Positions 26,974 to 35,026 of a DNA stretch of 64,000 nucleotides are shown piece after piece. The first letter of the stretch is position 1. Every line of letters starts with the position of its first letter. Both the position numbers and the translations under genes were made by a program. The stretch comes from Allobosea sp. TND4EK4 (GTDB taxonomy: Bacteria; Pseudomonadota; Alphaproteobacteria; Rhizobiales; Beijerinckiaceae). The stretch spans positions 124,001-188,000 of the forward strand of contig NZ_FTMO01000004.1 in assembly GCF_900156025.1 (NCBI RefSeq). Reading direction: 5' to 3'. The notes below the pieces were generated by a model. The model was not told where the DNA came from and did no database searches. It saw only the letters and a list, made by a program, of their open reading frames with translations.

Positions 26974-27870
26974 ATGGCCCTCTCGCCCAACCGCTTCGGC
27001 CTCTCCTGCGCCATCACCACGCCGATGAGGGAAGGCGGCGCGGTCGATCTTCCTCGCCTCGTCCATCACGCCCGGCACGTCCTGGCCAATGGCTGCGACA
27101 CGGTCACGCTCTACGGCACGACGGGGGAGGGCGCGGCGCTCGGCCTGCCGGCGCGCACGGCGATGATGGGCGCGCTGATGGGGGCGGGGATCGACCCGGC
27201 CACGCAGATCTATGCCGGCATCGCCGCCTCTTCTCTGCATGAGGCGATCGAGCAGGCGCGTGTCGCGCTCGACGCGGGCGCCAAGGGCCTGCTGGTGGCG
27301 CCGCCCTTCTACTTCAAGGGCGTGAGCGATGACGGGCTCTATGCCTGGTTCGTGCAGTTCATCGAGAAGCTCGGCGCCTCGGCGCGCAACATCATCCTCT
27401 ACCATATCCCGTCGGTCACGGCGGTCGACATCAGCGTCGATCTGGTCCAGCGCCTCAAGACGGCGTTTCCCGGCATCATTGCCGGAGTGAAGGATTCCTC
27501 CGGGAGCTACGCCAATACCGAGGCGCTGCTGAAGGCGCATGGCGAGCTCGCCATCCTGGTCGGCGACGAGCGCCAGCTCGCCAAGGCCGTGCGCAACGGC
27601 GCCCAGGGCTCGATCTGCGGCGTCGCCAATCTCGTGCCGCATCTGCTGCGGCCCATGGTCTATGAGGGCAAGGACAGCCCCGTGATCAACGCGCTGGTGG
27701 ACGAGATCTGCTCGGGCCCGGTGATCGCCTCGGTGAAGGCGCTGACCGGCCATGTCCATGGCGATGCCGGCTTCGGCCCGATGCGCGCGCCGCTGCAGGC
27801 GCTTGACGACGGCTGCCGCAAGCGTCTGTTCGCGGCGTTCGATTCGATCACGCAGGCCAAGGCCGCCTGA
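26974..27870 (+). CDS. Dihydrodipicolinate synthase/N-acetylneuraminate lyase family protein
   Basis: A 298-residue class I aldolase-fold enzyme. The Schiff-base Lys is in IAGVKDSSG (about residues 168-176), the catalytic Tyr in ILYHIPSVT (about 140-148), and the substrate loop is GTTGEGAAL (about 48-56). In a carbohydrate-uptake context the family typically cleaves or dehydrates 2-keto-3-deoxy sugar acids; true lysine-pathway DapA is unlikely here. The start is uncertain: ATG 26974 resembles family N-termini (MALSPNRFGLSCAITTP) while ATG 26938 would add 12 residues; neither has a strong ribosome site. The gene ends 21 bp before the GntR regulator. Confidence 0.87.
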   Translation: MALSPNRFGLSCAITTPMREGGAVDLPRLVHHARHVLANGCDTVTLYGTTGEGAALGLPARTAMMGALMGAGIDPATQIYAGIAASSLHEAIEQARVALDAGAKGLLVAPPFYFKGVSDDGLYAWFVQFIEKLGASARNIILYHIPSVTAVDISVDLVQRLKTAFPGIIAGVKDSSGSYANTEALLKAHGELAILVGDERQLAKAVRNGAQGSICGVANLVPHLLRPMVYEGKDSPVINALVDEICSGPVIASVKALTGHVHGDAGFGPMRAPLQALDDGCRKRLFAAFDSITQAKAA

Positions 27871-27891
27871 GAGGCGGCCGAAGGAGGCAAG

Positions 27892-28569
27892 GTGGACCAG
27901 CCGGAGCAGGAGACGCGGGACGGCGAGCCGCTGAAGCTGAGGGAGCGTGCCTATGCCTCCTTCACGGAGAGGCTCCTGGCGCGCGAGATCAAGCCCGGCC
28001 AGTTCGTCACCCAGCGCGAGCTCGTGGCGATGACGGGCTTCCCGCTCGGCGCCATCCGCGAGCTCGTGCCGCGGCTGGAGGCGGAGGGGCTGATCAAGAC
28101 CGTGCCGCAGCGCGGCATGCAGGTCGCGCATGTGGACCTCAACCTGATCCGCAACGCGTTCCAGTTCCGGCTCTTCCTCGAGCGGGAGGCGACGGCGCTC
28201 TACGCGGCCAGTGCCACGGATGCCGAGATCGCCGAGCAGCGCGCCCGGCACGAGGCCATCATCGCGCGCGCCGAGGCCGGCGGCGACGACAGCCTGATCG
28301 AGGATGCGGAAGACACCGACCGCCTGCTGCACGAGGCGATCATCGACCATCTCGACAACGACATCGTCAGCCAGGCCTTCCGGGTGACCTGGCTCAAGAT
28401 CAGGCTGATCCGCCAGTACGAGACGCGCATCCAGAACCACATCCTGGTGCCGGTGATGCGCGACCACCTGAAGATCATCGCCGCGATCGAGAGCCGCGAC
28501 CCGGTACGCGCGGCCGAAGAGATGAGCATCCATATCGGCAACGCCCGCACGCGGGCGATGCAGTACTGA
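27892..28569 (+). CDS. GntR family regulator, FadR/FCD subgroup
   Basis: A 225-residue transcription factor. The N-terminal winged helix (about 18-85) contains LLAREIKPGQFVTQRELVAMTGFPLGAIRELVPRLEAEGLI (split). The C-terminal FCD domain (about 95-220) is all-helical and has candidate metal or ligand residues in DRLLHEAIIDHL and MRDHLKIIAAI and in the terminal SIHIGNA. The GTG start at 27892 has AAGGAGG directly upstream. It sits in the middle of the sugar-acid cluster and probably represses it until a catabolic intermediate binds. Confidence 0.9.
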   Translation: MDQPEQETRDGEPLKLRERAYASFTERLLAREIKPGQFVTQRELVAMTGFPLGAIRELVPRLEAEGLIKTVPQRGMQVAHVDLNLIRNAFQFRLFLEREATALYAASATDAEIAEQRARHEAIIARAEAGGDDSLIEDAEDTDRLLHEAIIDHLDNDIVSQAFRVTWLKIRLIRQYETRIQNHILVPVMRDHLKIIAAIESRDPVRAAEEMSIHIGNARTRAMQY

Positions 28570-28633
28570 TCCGCCGCACCAGCGGCATCACGGACGAGCC
28601 CGGAGACCGGGCCGGTTCCTGGGAGGGGAAACC

Positions 28634-29626
28634 ATGATCACCAAGACCAGACGCGATGTCCTCGCGGCCGCTGCGGCCGGCGCGACCACGATCGCGATGC
28701 CGTCGATCCTGCGGGCGCAGCAGCTCGTGCTGCGCTGGGCCGACGGTCAGCCGGCGAGCCATCCTTCGCCGCAAAGCGCGGTCCGTGCCGCCGCCGAGAT
28801 CAAGGAGAAGACAGGTGGGCGCATCGACGTCCAGTCCTTCCCGAACGGGCAGCTCGGTTCCTCGCGCGACATGGTGGAATCGGTCGCCAGCGGCGCGCTG
28901 ACGATGGTCACCGAGGGCGCGGCCCAGCTCGGCCAGTTCGTGCCGCAGATCTCGATCATCGAGGCACCCTATATCTGGAAGGACGCGGCCCATATGACGC
29001 GGGCGCTGAAATCCCCGCTGATGGACGAGCTCAATGCCGCGCTGGTCGCCAAGCGCGGCATGCGCATGATCGGCGTGAACTATTACGGCGTGCGCCACCT
29101 CACCAGCGGCAAGAAGCCGATCAACTCGGTCGAGGACATGAAGGGCTTCAAGCTGCGCGTGCCGGAGGTCGATACCTTCCGCGCCATGGCGGAGGCCTGG
29201 GGCGCGCGGCCGACGCCGCTCAACTTCTCCGAACTCTATCTCGCTTTGTCGCAGGGCGCGGTCGACGGGCAGGAAAATCCGCTGCCGACCATCGCCTCGG
29301 CCAAGCTCGCCGAGGTCCAGAAATATCTCGTGCTGACGGCGCATATCATCACGCCGCGCCTCGTCATCGTGAACGAGGCCGCCTGGAAGGGCATCCCGGA
29401 AGCCGACCGGGCCATCGTCAAGGCTGCGATCGACAAGGCGGCGGCCTGGCAGGACAACGAGATTCTCGAACAGGAGAAGGGCCTGGCCGACAGTCTCGCC
29501 AAATCCGGCATGACCGTGGTGAAGCCCGACAACGAGGCCTTCCGCAAGCCGGTGCTCGCCAGCGTGCCGGCCAAGTTCGAGAGCAAATGGGGCAAGGGCC
29601 TCTGGGACCGTATCCAGGCGCTCTGA
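28634..29626 (+). CDS. dctP: TRAP transporter substrate-binding protein DctP
   Basis: A 330-residue periplasmic solute receptor of the TRAP (DctP) family. The N-terminal signal has a twin arginine (TRRDVLAAAAAGATTIAMP). Family motifs include FPNGQLGSSRDMVESVASG (about 70-88), GVNYYGVRHLTS, and GFKLRVPEVDTF with the Arg that binds the ligand carboxylate. SQGAVDGQENPL is near 216-227. The ligand is therefore an organic or sugar acid. Ribosome site GGGAGGGG precedes the ATG. It forms a complete TRAP system with the two following genes. Confidence 0.93.
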   Translation: MITKTRRDVLAAAAAGATTIAMPSILRAQQLVLRWADGQPASHPSPQSAVRAAAEIKEKTGGRIDVQSFPNGQLGSSRDMVESVASGALTMVTEGAAQLGQFVPQISIIEAPYIWKDAAHMTRALKSPLMDELNAALVAKRGMRMIGVNYYGVRHLTSGKKPINSVEDMKGFKLRVPEVDTFRAMAEAWGARPTPLNFSELYLALSQGAVDGQENPLPTIASAKLAEVQKYLVLTAHIITPRLVIVNEAAWKGIPEADRAIVKAAIDKAAAWQDNEILEQEKGLADSLAKSGMTVVKPDNEAFRKPVLASVPAKFESKWGKGLWDRIQAL

Positions 29627-29645
29627 GGGGTTTGGCAGAGACGCC

Positions 29646-29742
29646 GTTACCCCGGGCGCAGCGAAGCACCCGGGATCCATGCCGGAACGGTTCAGGCATG
29701 GGTCCCGGATCGACGCCGCTCACGCGGCTGGTCCGGGATGAC
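29646..29742. repeat. GTCAT-family intergenic repeat, copy 6
   Basis: Left part has CCCCGGGCGCAGCGAAGCACCCGGGA, the middle has CATGCCGGAACGGTTCAGGCATG (inverted CATGCC/GGCATG), and the right end closes GTCCGGGATGAC. It fills the gap between dctP and dctQ. Confidence 0.72.
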
Positions 29743-29780
29743 TACGCAGAAATGTGAACCTTGTCGCCGAAAGCATCCGC

Positions 29781-30290
29781 ATGACCTGGACCCGAGTTTT
29801 CGACCGCGCGATGGAGGCCGTCGCCGCCCTTCTCATCGTCGCGCTGCTCGTGACGGTGACGCTCGGCATCGTCACCAGGGCGATGGGCGAGCCCCTGATC
29901 TGGACCGACGAGGTCTCGCGCTTCCTGATGCTGTGGGTCGCCGTCGTCGGCTGGGTGATGGCGAGCCGCCGCCGCGTCCATATCCGCATCCGCTTCTTCC
30001 ACGACATGATGCCGGCGAGGGGCTGGCGCACGGCGGAGGCGCTGATGCAGCTCGCCATGATGCTCTTCGGCGCGCTGACGCTCTGGTATTCGATCCATCT
30101 CGTGCAGGCGAACTACGATCTCGAAGCGACGACGGTGCCGCTCTCGATGGGGCTGCTTTACGCGCCGATGGTTCTGGCCGGCCTCGTCACTTTGCTGCAG
30201 GGGCTCGCCGAGTTGGTCGAGAACCTGCGGAACTGGGGCCGCTCGCCCTATCCGCCGATGGCGACCGACCTCCAGGAGCCGGCGGAATGA
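29781..30290 (+). CDS. dctQ: TRAP transporter small permease DctQ
   Basis: Small integral membrane subunit of the TRAP transporter, 169 residues from this start, with four predicted helices. WTDEVSRFLMLWVAVVGWVMASRRRVHIRI (split) is the conserved core of DctQ proteins. The ATG at 29781 and a GTG at 29754 are both possible; neither has a strong ribosome site. The stop overlaps the DctM start by 4 bp (ATGA), showing translational coupling. Confidence 0.9.
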   Translation: MTWTRVFDRAMEAVAALLIVALLVTVTLGIVTRAMGEPLIWTDEVSRFLMLWVAVVGWVMASRRRVHIRIRFFHDMMPARGWRTAEALMQLAMMLFGALTLWYSIHLVQANYDLEATTVPLSMGLLYAPMVLAGLVTLLQGLAELVENLRNWGRSPYPPMATDLQEPAE

Positions 30291-31573
30291 GCGCGCTGAT
30301 CTTCAAGATCTCGGCCGTCTGGCTGCTCTCGATCCTGGCAGGCTTCCCGCTCTTCGCCTCGATGGGTCTTGCCGCCTTCGCCTTCGTGCTGATCGGCGAT
30401 TTCTCGGCCTCGATCGTGCCGCAGAAGATGGCGCAGGCGATGAACTCCTTCCCGATCGTCGCGGCGCCGCTCTTCATCCTGATGGGCAATATCCTCGCGG
30501 CGGCGCGCATCACCGACCGCATCGTCGCCTTCGCCACGGCGGTGATCGGCTGGGTGCGGGGCGGCTATGCCCATGCCTCGATCCTGACCAGCATGATCTT
30601 CGCCGGCATGGTCGGCTCGGCCGTGGCCGATGCCGCAGGCTCGGGCGCGATCGAGATCAGGGCGATGAAGAAGGCCGGCTACCGGCCCGAGACCGCGGCT
30701 GCGATCACCGCGGCGGCGGCGACGATCGGCCCGATCATCCCGCCCTCGCTGCCGATGGTGATCTATGGCGTGACGGCGGATGTCTCGATCGGCCGGCTGT
30801 TCATCGGCGGCGTCGTGCCCGGCGTGCTGATGGGGTTGTCGCTGATGGCGATGGTCACGGTGATCGCCAGGCGTCAGGGCTTCCGCAAGGAGCCGTTCAA
30901 GGGCTTCCGCGAGATCGGCCGCAGCTTCGTCAACGGCTTCTTCGCACTGATGACGCCGCCGCTGATCCTTGGCGGCATGTTCTCCGGCATCGTCACCCCG
31001 ACGGAGGCTGCGGCGGTCGCGTGCCTCTATGCGCTGTTCCTCGGCTTCTTCGTCTACCGCACGCTGGAGGTGAAGCAGCTCTGGCCGATCCTGATCGACA
31101 CGGTCGAGACCATGGGGCTGGTCGCGGTGCTGGTGATGGCGGCGGGCGCGCTCGGCTGGTGCATGTCGATCTCGCGCGTGCCGCAGACGCTGACGCCGCT
31201 GATCGTCGACACGATCGCGCATCCGCTCGTCTTCCTGCTGGTCTGCAACCTGATCCTGCTCGTCGTCGGCTGCTTCATGGAGGCGCTGGCGGCGATGCTG
31301 ATCCTGATCCCGATCCTGGTGCCGGCGGCCAACAGCTTCGGCATCGATCCGGTGCAGTTCGGCATCATCATGATCCTGAACCTGATCCTGGGGACGATCC
31401 ATCCGCCGATCGGGGTCGTGCTGTTCGTGGTCACGCGCATCGCCAACGTCTCCTTCGAGACGATGTCGCGCGCCATCCTGCCCTGGCTGGTGCCGCTGCT
31501 GGTCGTGCTGGCCATGATCACGCTGTGGCCGCCTCTGACGACCTGGCTGCCCGATCACGTGATGGGAAAATGA
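30287..31573 (+). CDS. dctM: TRAP transporter large permease DctM
   Basis: The 428-residue sodium-coupled transport channel of the TRAP system, with about twelve predicted helices. Family-typical segments are AAPLFILMGNIL, MVGSAVADAAGSGAIEI, ATIGPIIPPSLPMVIYG and NLILGTIHPPIGVVLF. Its start overlaps the dctQ stop by 4 bp. It ends 7 bp before the convergent ppk2 stop. Confidence 0.95.
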   Translation: MSALIFKISAVWLLSILAGFPLFASMGLAAFAFVLIGDFSASIVPQKMAQAMNSFPIVAAPLFILMGNILAAARITDRIVAFATAVIGWVRGGYAHASILTSMIFAGMVGSAVADAAGSGAIEIRAMKKAGYRPETAAAITAAAATIGPIIPPSLPMVIYGVTADVSIGRLFIGGVVPGVLMGLSLMAMVTVIARRQGFRKEPFKGFREIGRSFVNGFFALMTPPLILGGMFSGIVTPTEAAAVACLYALFLGFFVYRTLEVKQLWPILIDTVETMGLVAVLVMAAGALGWCMSISRVPQTLTPLIVDTIAHPLVFLLVCNLILLVVGCFMEALAAMLILIPILVPAANSFGIDPVQFGIIMILNLILGTIHPPIGVVLFVVTRIANVSFETMSRAILPWLVPLLVVLAMITLWPPLTTWLPDHVMGK

Positions 31574-31580
31574 GAGGGCG

Positions 31581-32543
31581 TCAGCCTTCCGGTTCGCCGC
31601 CCTTGGCGAGATAGCGGCTGACCGAGACAAGGATATCGGTGTCGAGGACGCCGATCGCCTTCTCGTCCTTGCCCTCATAGGGGATCGACAGGAGGACATG
31701 ACGGATGGCGTTCAGGCGGGCCCTCAGCTTGTCGTTGCTGCGCACGACGTGCCAGGGCGCCTCGCCCGAGCTGCGGCCCAGCATCTCGTCGAAGGCGCGG
31801 GAGTAGTCGTCGAAGCGCGGGATCGCCTCGAAATCGATCGGCGAGAGCTTCCAGCGCTTCAGCGGATCATGCCAGCGCGCATGCAGGCGCTGCATCTGCA
31901 TCTCGCGGCCGATGGTCAGGAAGAGCTTGATCATGCGGATGCCGTCGCGCACCAGCATGCCCTCGAAGACCGGGGCCTCGCGCAGGAAGGATTCGGTCTG
32001 CTCCGGCGTGCAAAAGCCCATGACGCGCTCGACACCGGCGCGATTGTACCAGGAGCGGTCGAAGAAGACGATCTCGCCCGCCGCGGGCATCGCCGCCGCA
32101 TAACGTTGGAAATACCACTGCCCCTTCTCGGTGTCGGACGGCTTGGGCAAGGCGACGATGCGCGCCTGCCTCGGCGGCAGGTGCTGGATGAAGCGGGCGA
32201 TGGTGCCACCCTTTCCGGCGCCGTCGCGGCCCTCGAAGACGATCACGACGCGCTCGCCGTTCTTGTGAACCCAGTTCATCAGCTTCTGCAGCTCGATCTG
32301 CAGCCGCTCCATCTCGCGGTTGTAGCGCTTGCGTTTCATCCGCCTGCCGTAAGGATAGTCGCCGCTGTGATAGGCGGCGTCGATGATCGCCTCGGGCAGG
32401 GTGTCGGCCTCGAGATCGAAAGCCTTCGCCTTGGCAGGCCTGGAGGATCCGGGCTTGGACCCGGACGCTTTCTCCGGGCCGGAAGCGCTCGCCGCCGGCC
32501 GGACCGCGTCCTTCATCTGCGAGTCGGAGAATTTCTTCGTCAT
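31581..32543 (-). CDS. ppk2: Polyphosphate kinase 2
   Basis: A 320-residue class I PPK2, which makes GTP or ATP from polyphosphate and nucleoside diphosphate (or the reverse). The Walker A motif is in VIVFEGRDGAGKGGTI, followed by HLPPRQARIVALPKPS and the lid and Walker B region IVFFDRSWYNRAGVERVMGF. RWKLSPIDFEA and DDYSRAFDEM near the C-terminus are family-typical. About 50 N-terminal residues are low-complexity and basic. The ATG at 32543 is chosen at the boundary where the reading frame becomes family-like. It is divergent from phoR, linking polyphosphate metabolism to the phosphate regulon. Confidence 0.94.
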   Translation of the reverse strand: MTKKFSDSQMKDAVRPAASASGPEKASGSKPGSSRPAKAKAFDLEADTLPEAIIDAAYHSGDYPYGRRMKRKRYNREMERLQIELQKLMNWVHKNGERVVIVFEGRDGAGKGGTIARFIQHLPPRQARIVALPKPSDTEKGQWYFQRYAAAMPAAGEIVFFDRSWYNRAGVERVMGFCTPEQTESFLREAPVFEGMLVRDGIRMIKLFLTIGREMQMQRLHARWHDPLKRWKLSPIDFEAIPRFDDYSRAFDEMLGRSSGEAPWHVVRSNDKLRARLNAIRHVLLSIPYEGKDEKAIGVLDTDILVSVSRYLAKGGEPEG

Positions 32544-32669
32544 CGTCGTCTCCTCGTCCCCGTTCCCGGTTGAAAGCCTAGCCGGCTCGCCGACGCAAGG
32601 GAATTGACGCCTCGTCCGCTTATGCGCAGGAAAGGCTCGCCGACAACAGCCGGCTCCATCGGGCGTTCC

Positions 32670-33728
32670 ATGATCGATACCGCCATTCTTCCTCCCGCGA
32701 CCGCCCGCAGCCTGATCGACGCAATCGGCGCGCCGGTGGTGCTGCTCGACGAGCAGGCCGTCGCGCTGGCGCTGAGCCCGGCCATGAAGGCCCTCATTCC
32801 GGGGCTGGAGGTCGGCAAGCTGCTGACGCTCGTGCTGCGCGACCCCGACCTGATCGAGGCGATCGACCAGGTGTCGCGGATCGGCGGGCGCGAGGTCATC
32901 GAGCTGATCGAGCGCGTGCCTGTCGAGCGCACCTTCCGCATCCATATCGCGCCGTTTCCGGGCGGCGCCGGCCGGCGCAACGCGACGCTGCTGACCTTCC
33001 AGGACCTCAGCGAGCAGCGCGTGATCGAGCGCATGCGGGTCGATTTCGTCGCCAATGCCAGCCATGAGCTGCGCACACCGCTGGCTTCGCTGCTGGGCTT
33101 CGTCGAGACGCTTCAGGGCCCGGCGCGCAACGACGAGAAGGCGCGCGGGCGATTCCTCGGCATCATGCGCGAGCAGGGCTTGCGGATGGCGCGGCTGGTC
33201 GACGATCTTCTCTCGCTCTCGCGCATCGAGCAGCGCGCGCATGTCGCGCCCGATTCCCCCGTCGACCTCGCCGGCATCTCGCGCGAGATCGTGGATTCGC
33301 TGGCGCTGATGGCGAGCGAGCGCGAGGTGACGCTCAAGCTTACTGGGCCGGCTGAGCCGCTGCAGGTGCCGGGCGATCGTGACGAATTGCTGCGCCTGAT
33401 GGAAAACCTCGTCGAGAACGCGATCAAATACGGAAAACGCGGCGGCGCAGTCTCGATCACGGTCGCGGCGCTGGACGGCGAGGCCAGTGTCTGCGTGCGC
33501 GATGACGGGCCGGGCATCGCCCCCGAGCACCTGCCGCGCCTGACGGAGCGCTTCTACCGTGTCGACACGGCCGCCAGCCGCGAAGCCGGCGGGACGGGGC
33601 TCGGCCTCGCCATCGTCAAGCACATCGTCCTGCGCCATCGCGGGCGCCTGACGATCGAGAGCAAGCCCGGCGAGGGGGCGACCTTCAAGGCGATCCTGCC
33701 TCGCTTCGAGGCGCGCCGCGCCGGCTGA
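32670..33728 (+). CDS. phoR: Phosphate regulon sensor histidine kinase PhoR (soluble form)
   Basis: Sensor kinase that phosphorylates PhoB. The 352 residues comprise a PAS-like input domain (about 10-115), the dimerisation helix with the phospho-His in FVANASHELRTPLASLLGFVETL (split; H about 132), and a HATPase domain with N-box LVENAIKYGK, G1 DDGPGI and G2 GTGLGLAIVKH. ERFYRVD is a PhoR-type signature. No transmembrane segment is visible, unlike many PhoR proteins. The start is uncertain (ATG 32670 or 32622). It lies directly upstream of pstS, so the phosphate-box promoter sits between phoR and pstS. Confidence 0.88.
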   Translation: MIDTAILPPATARSLIDAIGAPVVLLDEQAVALALSPAMKALIPGLEVGKLLTLVLRDPDLIEAIDQVSRIGGREVIELIERVPVERTFRIHIAPFPGGAGRRNATLLTFQDLSEQRVIERMRVDFVANASHELRTPLASLLGFVETLQGPARNDEKARGRFLGIMREQGLRMARLVDDLLSLSRIEQRAHVAPDSPVDLAGISREIVDSLALMASEREVTLKLTGPAEPLQVPGDRDELLRLMENLVENAIKYGKRGGAVSITVAALDGEASVCVRDDGPGIAPEHLPRLTERFYRVDTAASREAGGTGLGLAIVKHIVLRHRGRLTIESKPGEGATFKAILPRFEARRAG

Positions 33729-33769
33729 GGCAGGAGCGGTTCCCGCTTCATGACAGCCTTCGTGACGAA

Positions 33770-33787
33770 ATGTCATGTGGCTGTCAT
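33770..33787 (+). promoter_or_regulatory. Pho box (PhoB binding site) upstream of pstS
   Basis: Two TGTCAT repeats start at 33771 and 33782, 11 bp apart, matching the PhoB direct-repeat consensus. The site is 55 bp upstream of the pstS start codon. A further inverted TGACAG near 33751 may extend the regulatory site. Confidence 0.85.
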
Positions 33788-33841
33788 ATAGAAGGTGTTC
33801 TGACAGGGCGCTGAATGCAGCGACCCAAAGAGGATACCTCA

Positions 33842-34867
33842 ATGCGCAAGATTCTGGTTCTCGCGGCCTTGGCCGCCGGGATTGCCGGCACCGCCCAGGC
33901 TGCCGACATCACCGGCGCCGGTGCGACATTCCCTTTCCCGATCTATTCCAAGTGGGCTGAGGCCTATCAGAAGGAAACCGGCATCGGCCTGAACTACCAG
34001 TCGATCGGTTCCGGCGGCGGTATCCGTCAGATCAAGTCCAAGACCGTCGATTTCGGCGCTTCCGACATGCCCCTGAAGGGTGAAGACCTTGAGAAGGACG
34101 GCCTGCTGCAGTTCCCGGCCGTGATGGGCGCTCTCGTTCCGGCGATCAACATCGCCGGCGTCGAGGCTCGCCAGCTCAAGTTCACCGGTCCGATGCTTGC
34201 CGACATCTACCAGGGCAACATCAAGAAGTGGAACGATCCCAAGATCGTCGCGATCAACCCCGGCGTGAAGCTGCCGGACGCCAACATCACCGTCGTCTAT
34301 CGCTCGGACGGATCGGGCACGACCTTCGTCTGGACGGACTATCTCTCGCGCGTCTCGCCGGACTGGAAGTCCAAGATCGGCGCCAACACCTCGGTGCAGT
34401 TCCCGGCCGGCATCGGCGGCAAGGGCAATGAGGGCGTCTCGGCTTCGGTGAAGCAGATCGCCAACTCGATCGGCTATGTCGAGTACGCCTATGCCAAGCA
34501 GAACAAGCTGTCCTACGGCCTCGTTCAGAACCGCGACGGCAAGTTCCCGGTTCCGGATGACAAGTCTTTCCAGGCTGCCGCCGCCAACGCCAACTGGAAC
34601 GAGGCGCCCGGTTTCGGCATCATCATCAACAACCAGCCCGGTGCCGAGGCCTGGCCGATCACCTCGGCGACCTTCATCCTGATGCACAAGAAGGCCGACA
34701 AGCCCGAGCAGTCCGCTGCCGCGCTGAAGTTCTTCGACTGGGCCTACAAGAATGGCGACAAGCTCGCCACCGATCTCGAGTATGTTCCGCTTCCCGCCAA
34801 CGTGAAGGACATGGTCCGCGCGAGCTGGAAGGGCATCACCGACGCCTCCAGCAAGCCCGTCTTCTGA
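33842..34867 (+). CDS. pstS: Phosphate ABC transporter substrate-binding protein PstS
   Basis: A 341-residue periplasmic high-affinity phosphate receptor. A Sec signal peptide (MRKILVLAALAAGIAGTAQA) precedes the mature start ADITGAGATFPFPIYSKW. The phosphate-binding motifs are seen as SIGSGGGIRQI, DFGASDMPL and YRSDGSGTTFVWTDYLS. The ATG at 33842 has AAAGAGG 8 nt upstream, and a Pho box lies 55 bp upstream. A strong 11-bp hairpin follows the gene and may favour high PstS yield over the permease genes. Confidence 0.97.
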   Translation: MRKILVLAALAAGIAGTAQAADITGAGATFPFPIYSKWAEAYQKETGIGLNYQSIGSGGGIRQIKSKTVDFGASDMPLKGEDLEKDGLLQFPAVMGALVPAINIAGVEARQLKFTGPMLADIYQGNIKKWNDPKIVAINPGVKLPDANITVVYRSDGSGTTFVWTDYLSRVSPDWKSKIGANTSVQFPAGIGGKGNEGVSASVKQIANSIGYVEYAYAKQNKLSYGLVQNRDGKFPVPDDKSFQAAAANANWNEAPGFGIIINNQPGAEAWPITSATFILMHKKADKPEQSAAALKFFDWAYKNGDKLATDLEYVPLPANVKDMVRASWKGITDASSKPVF

Positions 34868-34885
34868 TCGAGCTGCGCCAACATC

Positions 34886-34912
34886 GCGAAGCAGGGCGAG
34901 ACCCTGCTTCGC
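34886..34912 (+). promoter_or_regulatory. Strong hairpin after pstS
   Basis: A perfect 11-bp stem (34886-34896 with 34902-34912, 5-nt loop) lies 18 bp past the pstS stop and is followed by only a short, interrupted T tract. It is best read as an mRNA-stabilising or partly terminating structure between pstS and pstC. Confidence 0.65.
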
Positions 34913-34926
34913 ACCTTTCCGACCCC

Positions 34927-34968
34927 CATCCCGAGCGGCGGCATGCCTCCCATCCGCCGCTGGGGATG
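34927..34968. repeat. Second inverted repeat in the pstS-pstC gap
   Basis: CATCCCGAGCGGCGG pairs with CCGCCGCTGGGGATG across a 12-nt spacer, and ATGAC follows immediately. It resembles the dispersed GTCAT-type repeats but lacks the left GTCAT. Confidence 0.6.
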
Positions 34969-35026
34969 ACGATCGGTTCCCTTGAAAACGATCCTTCCGC
35001 CTCCCGCTAAGCCCGGAGTTCCACGG

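Noticed and set aside
30248-31699. Long minus-strand frame opposite the TRAP permease genes
   Set aside because: Low-complexity His/Asp/Gln/Arg-rich translation antisense to dctM and dctQ.
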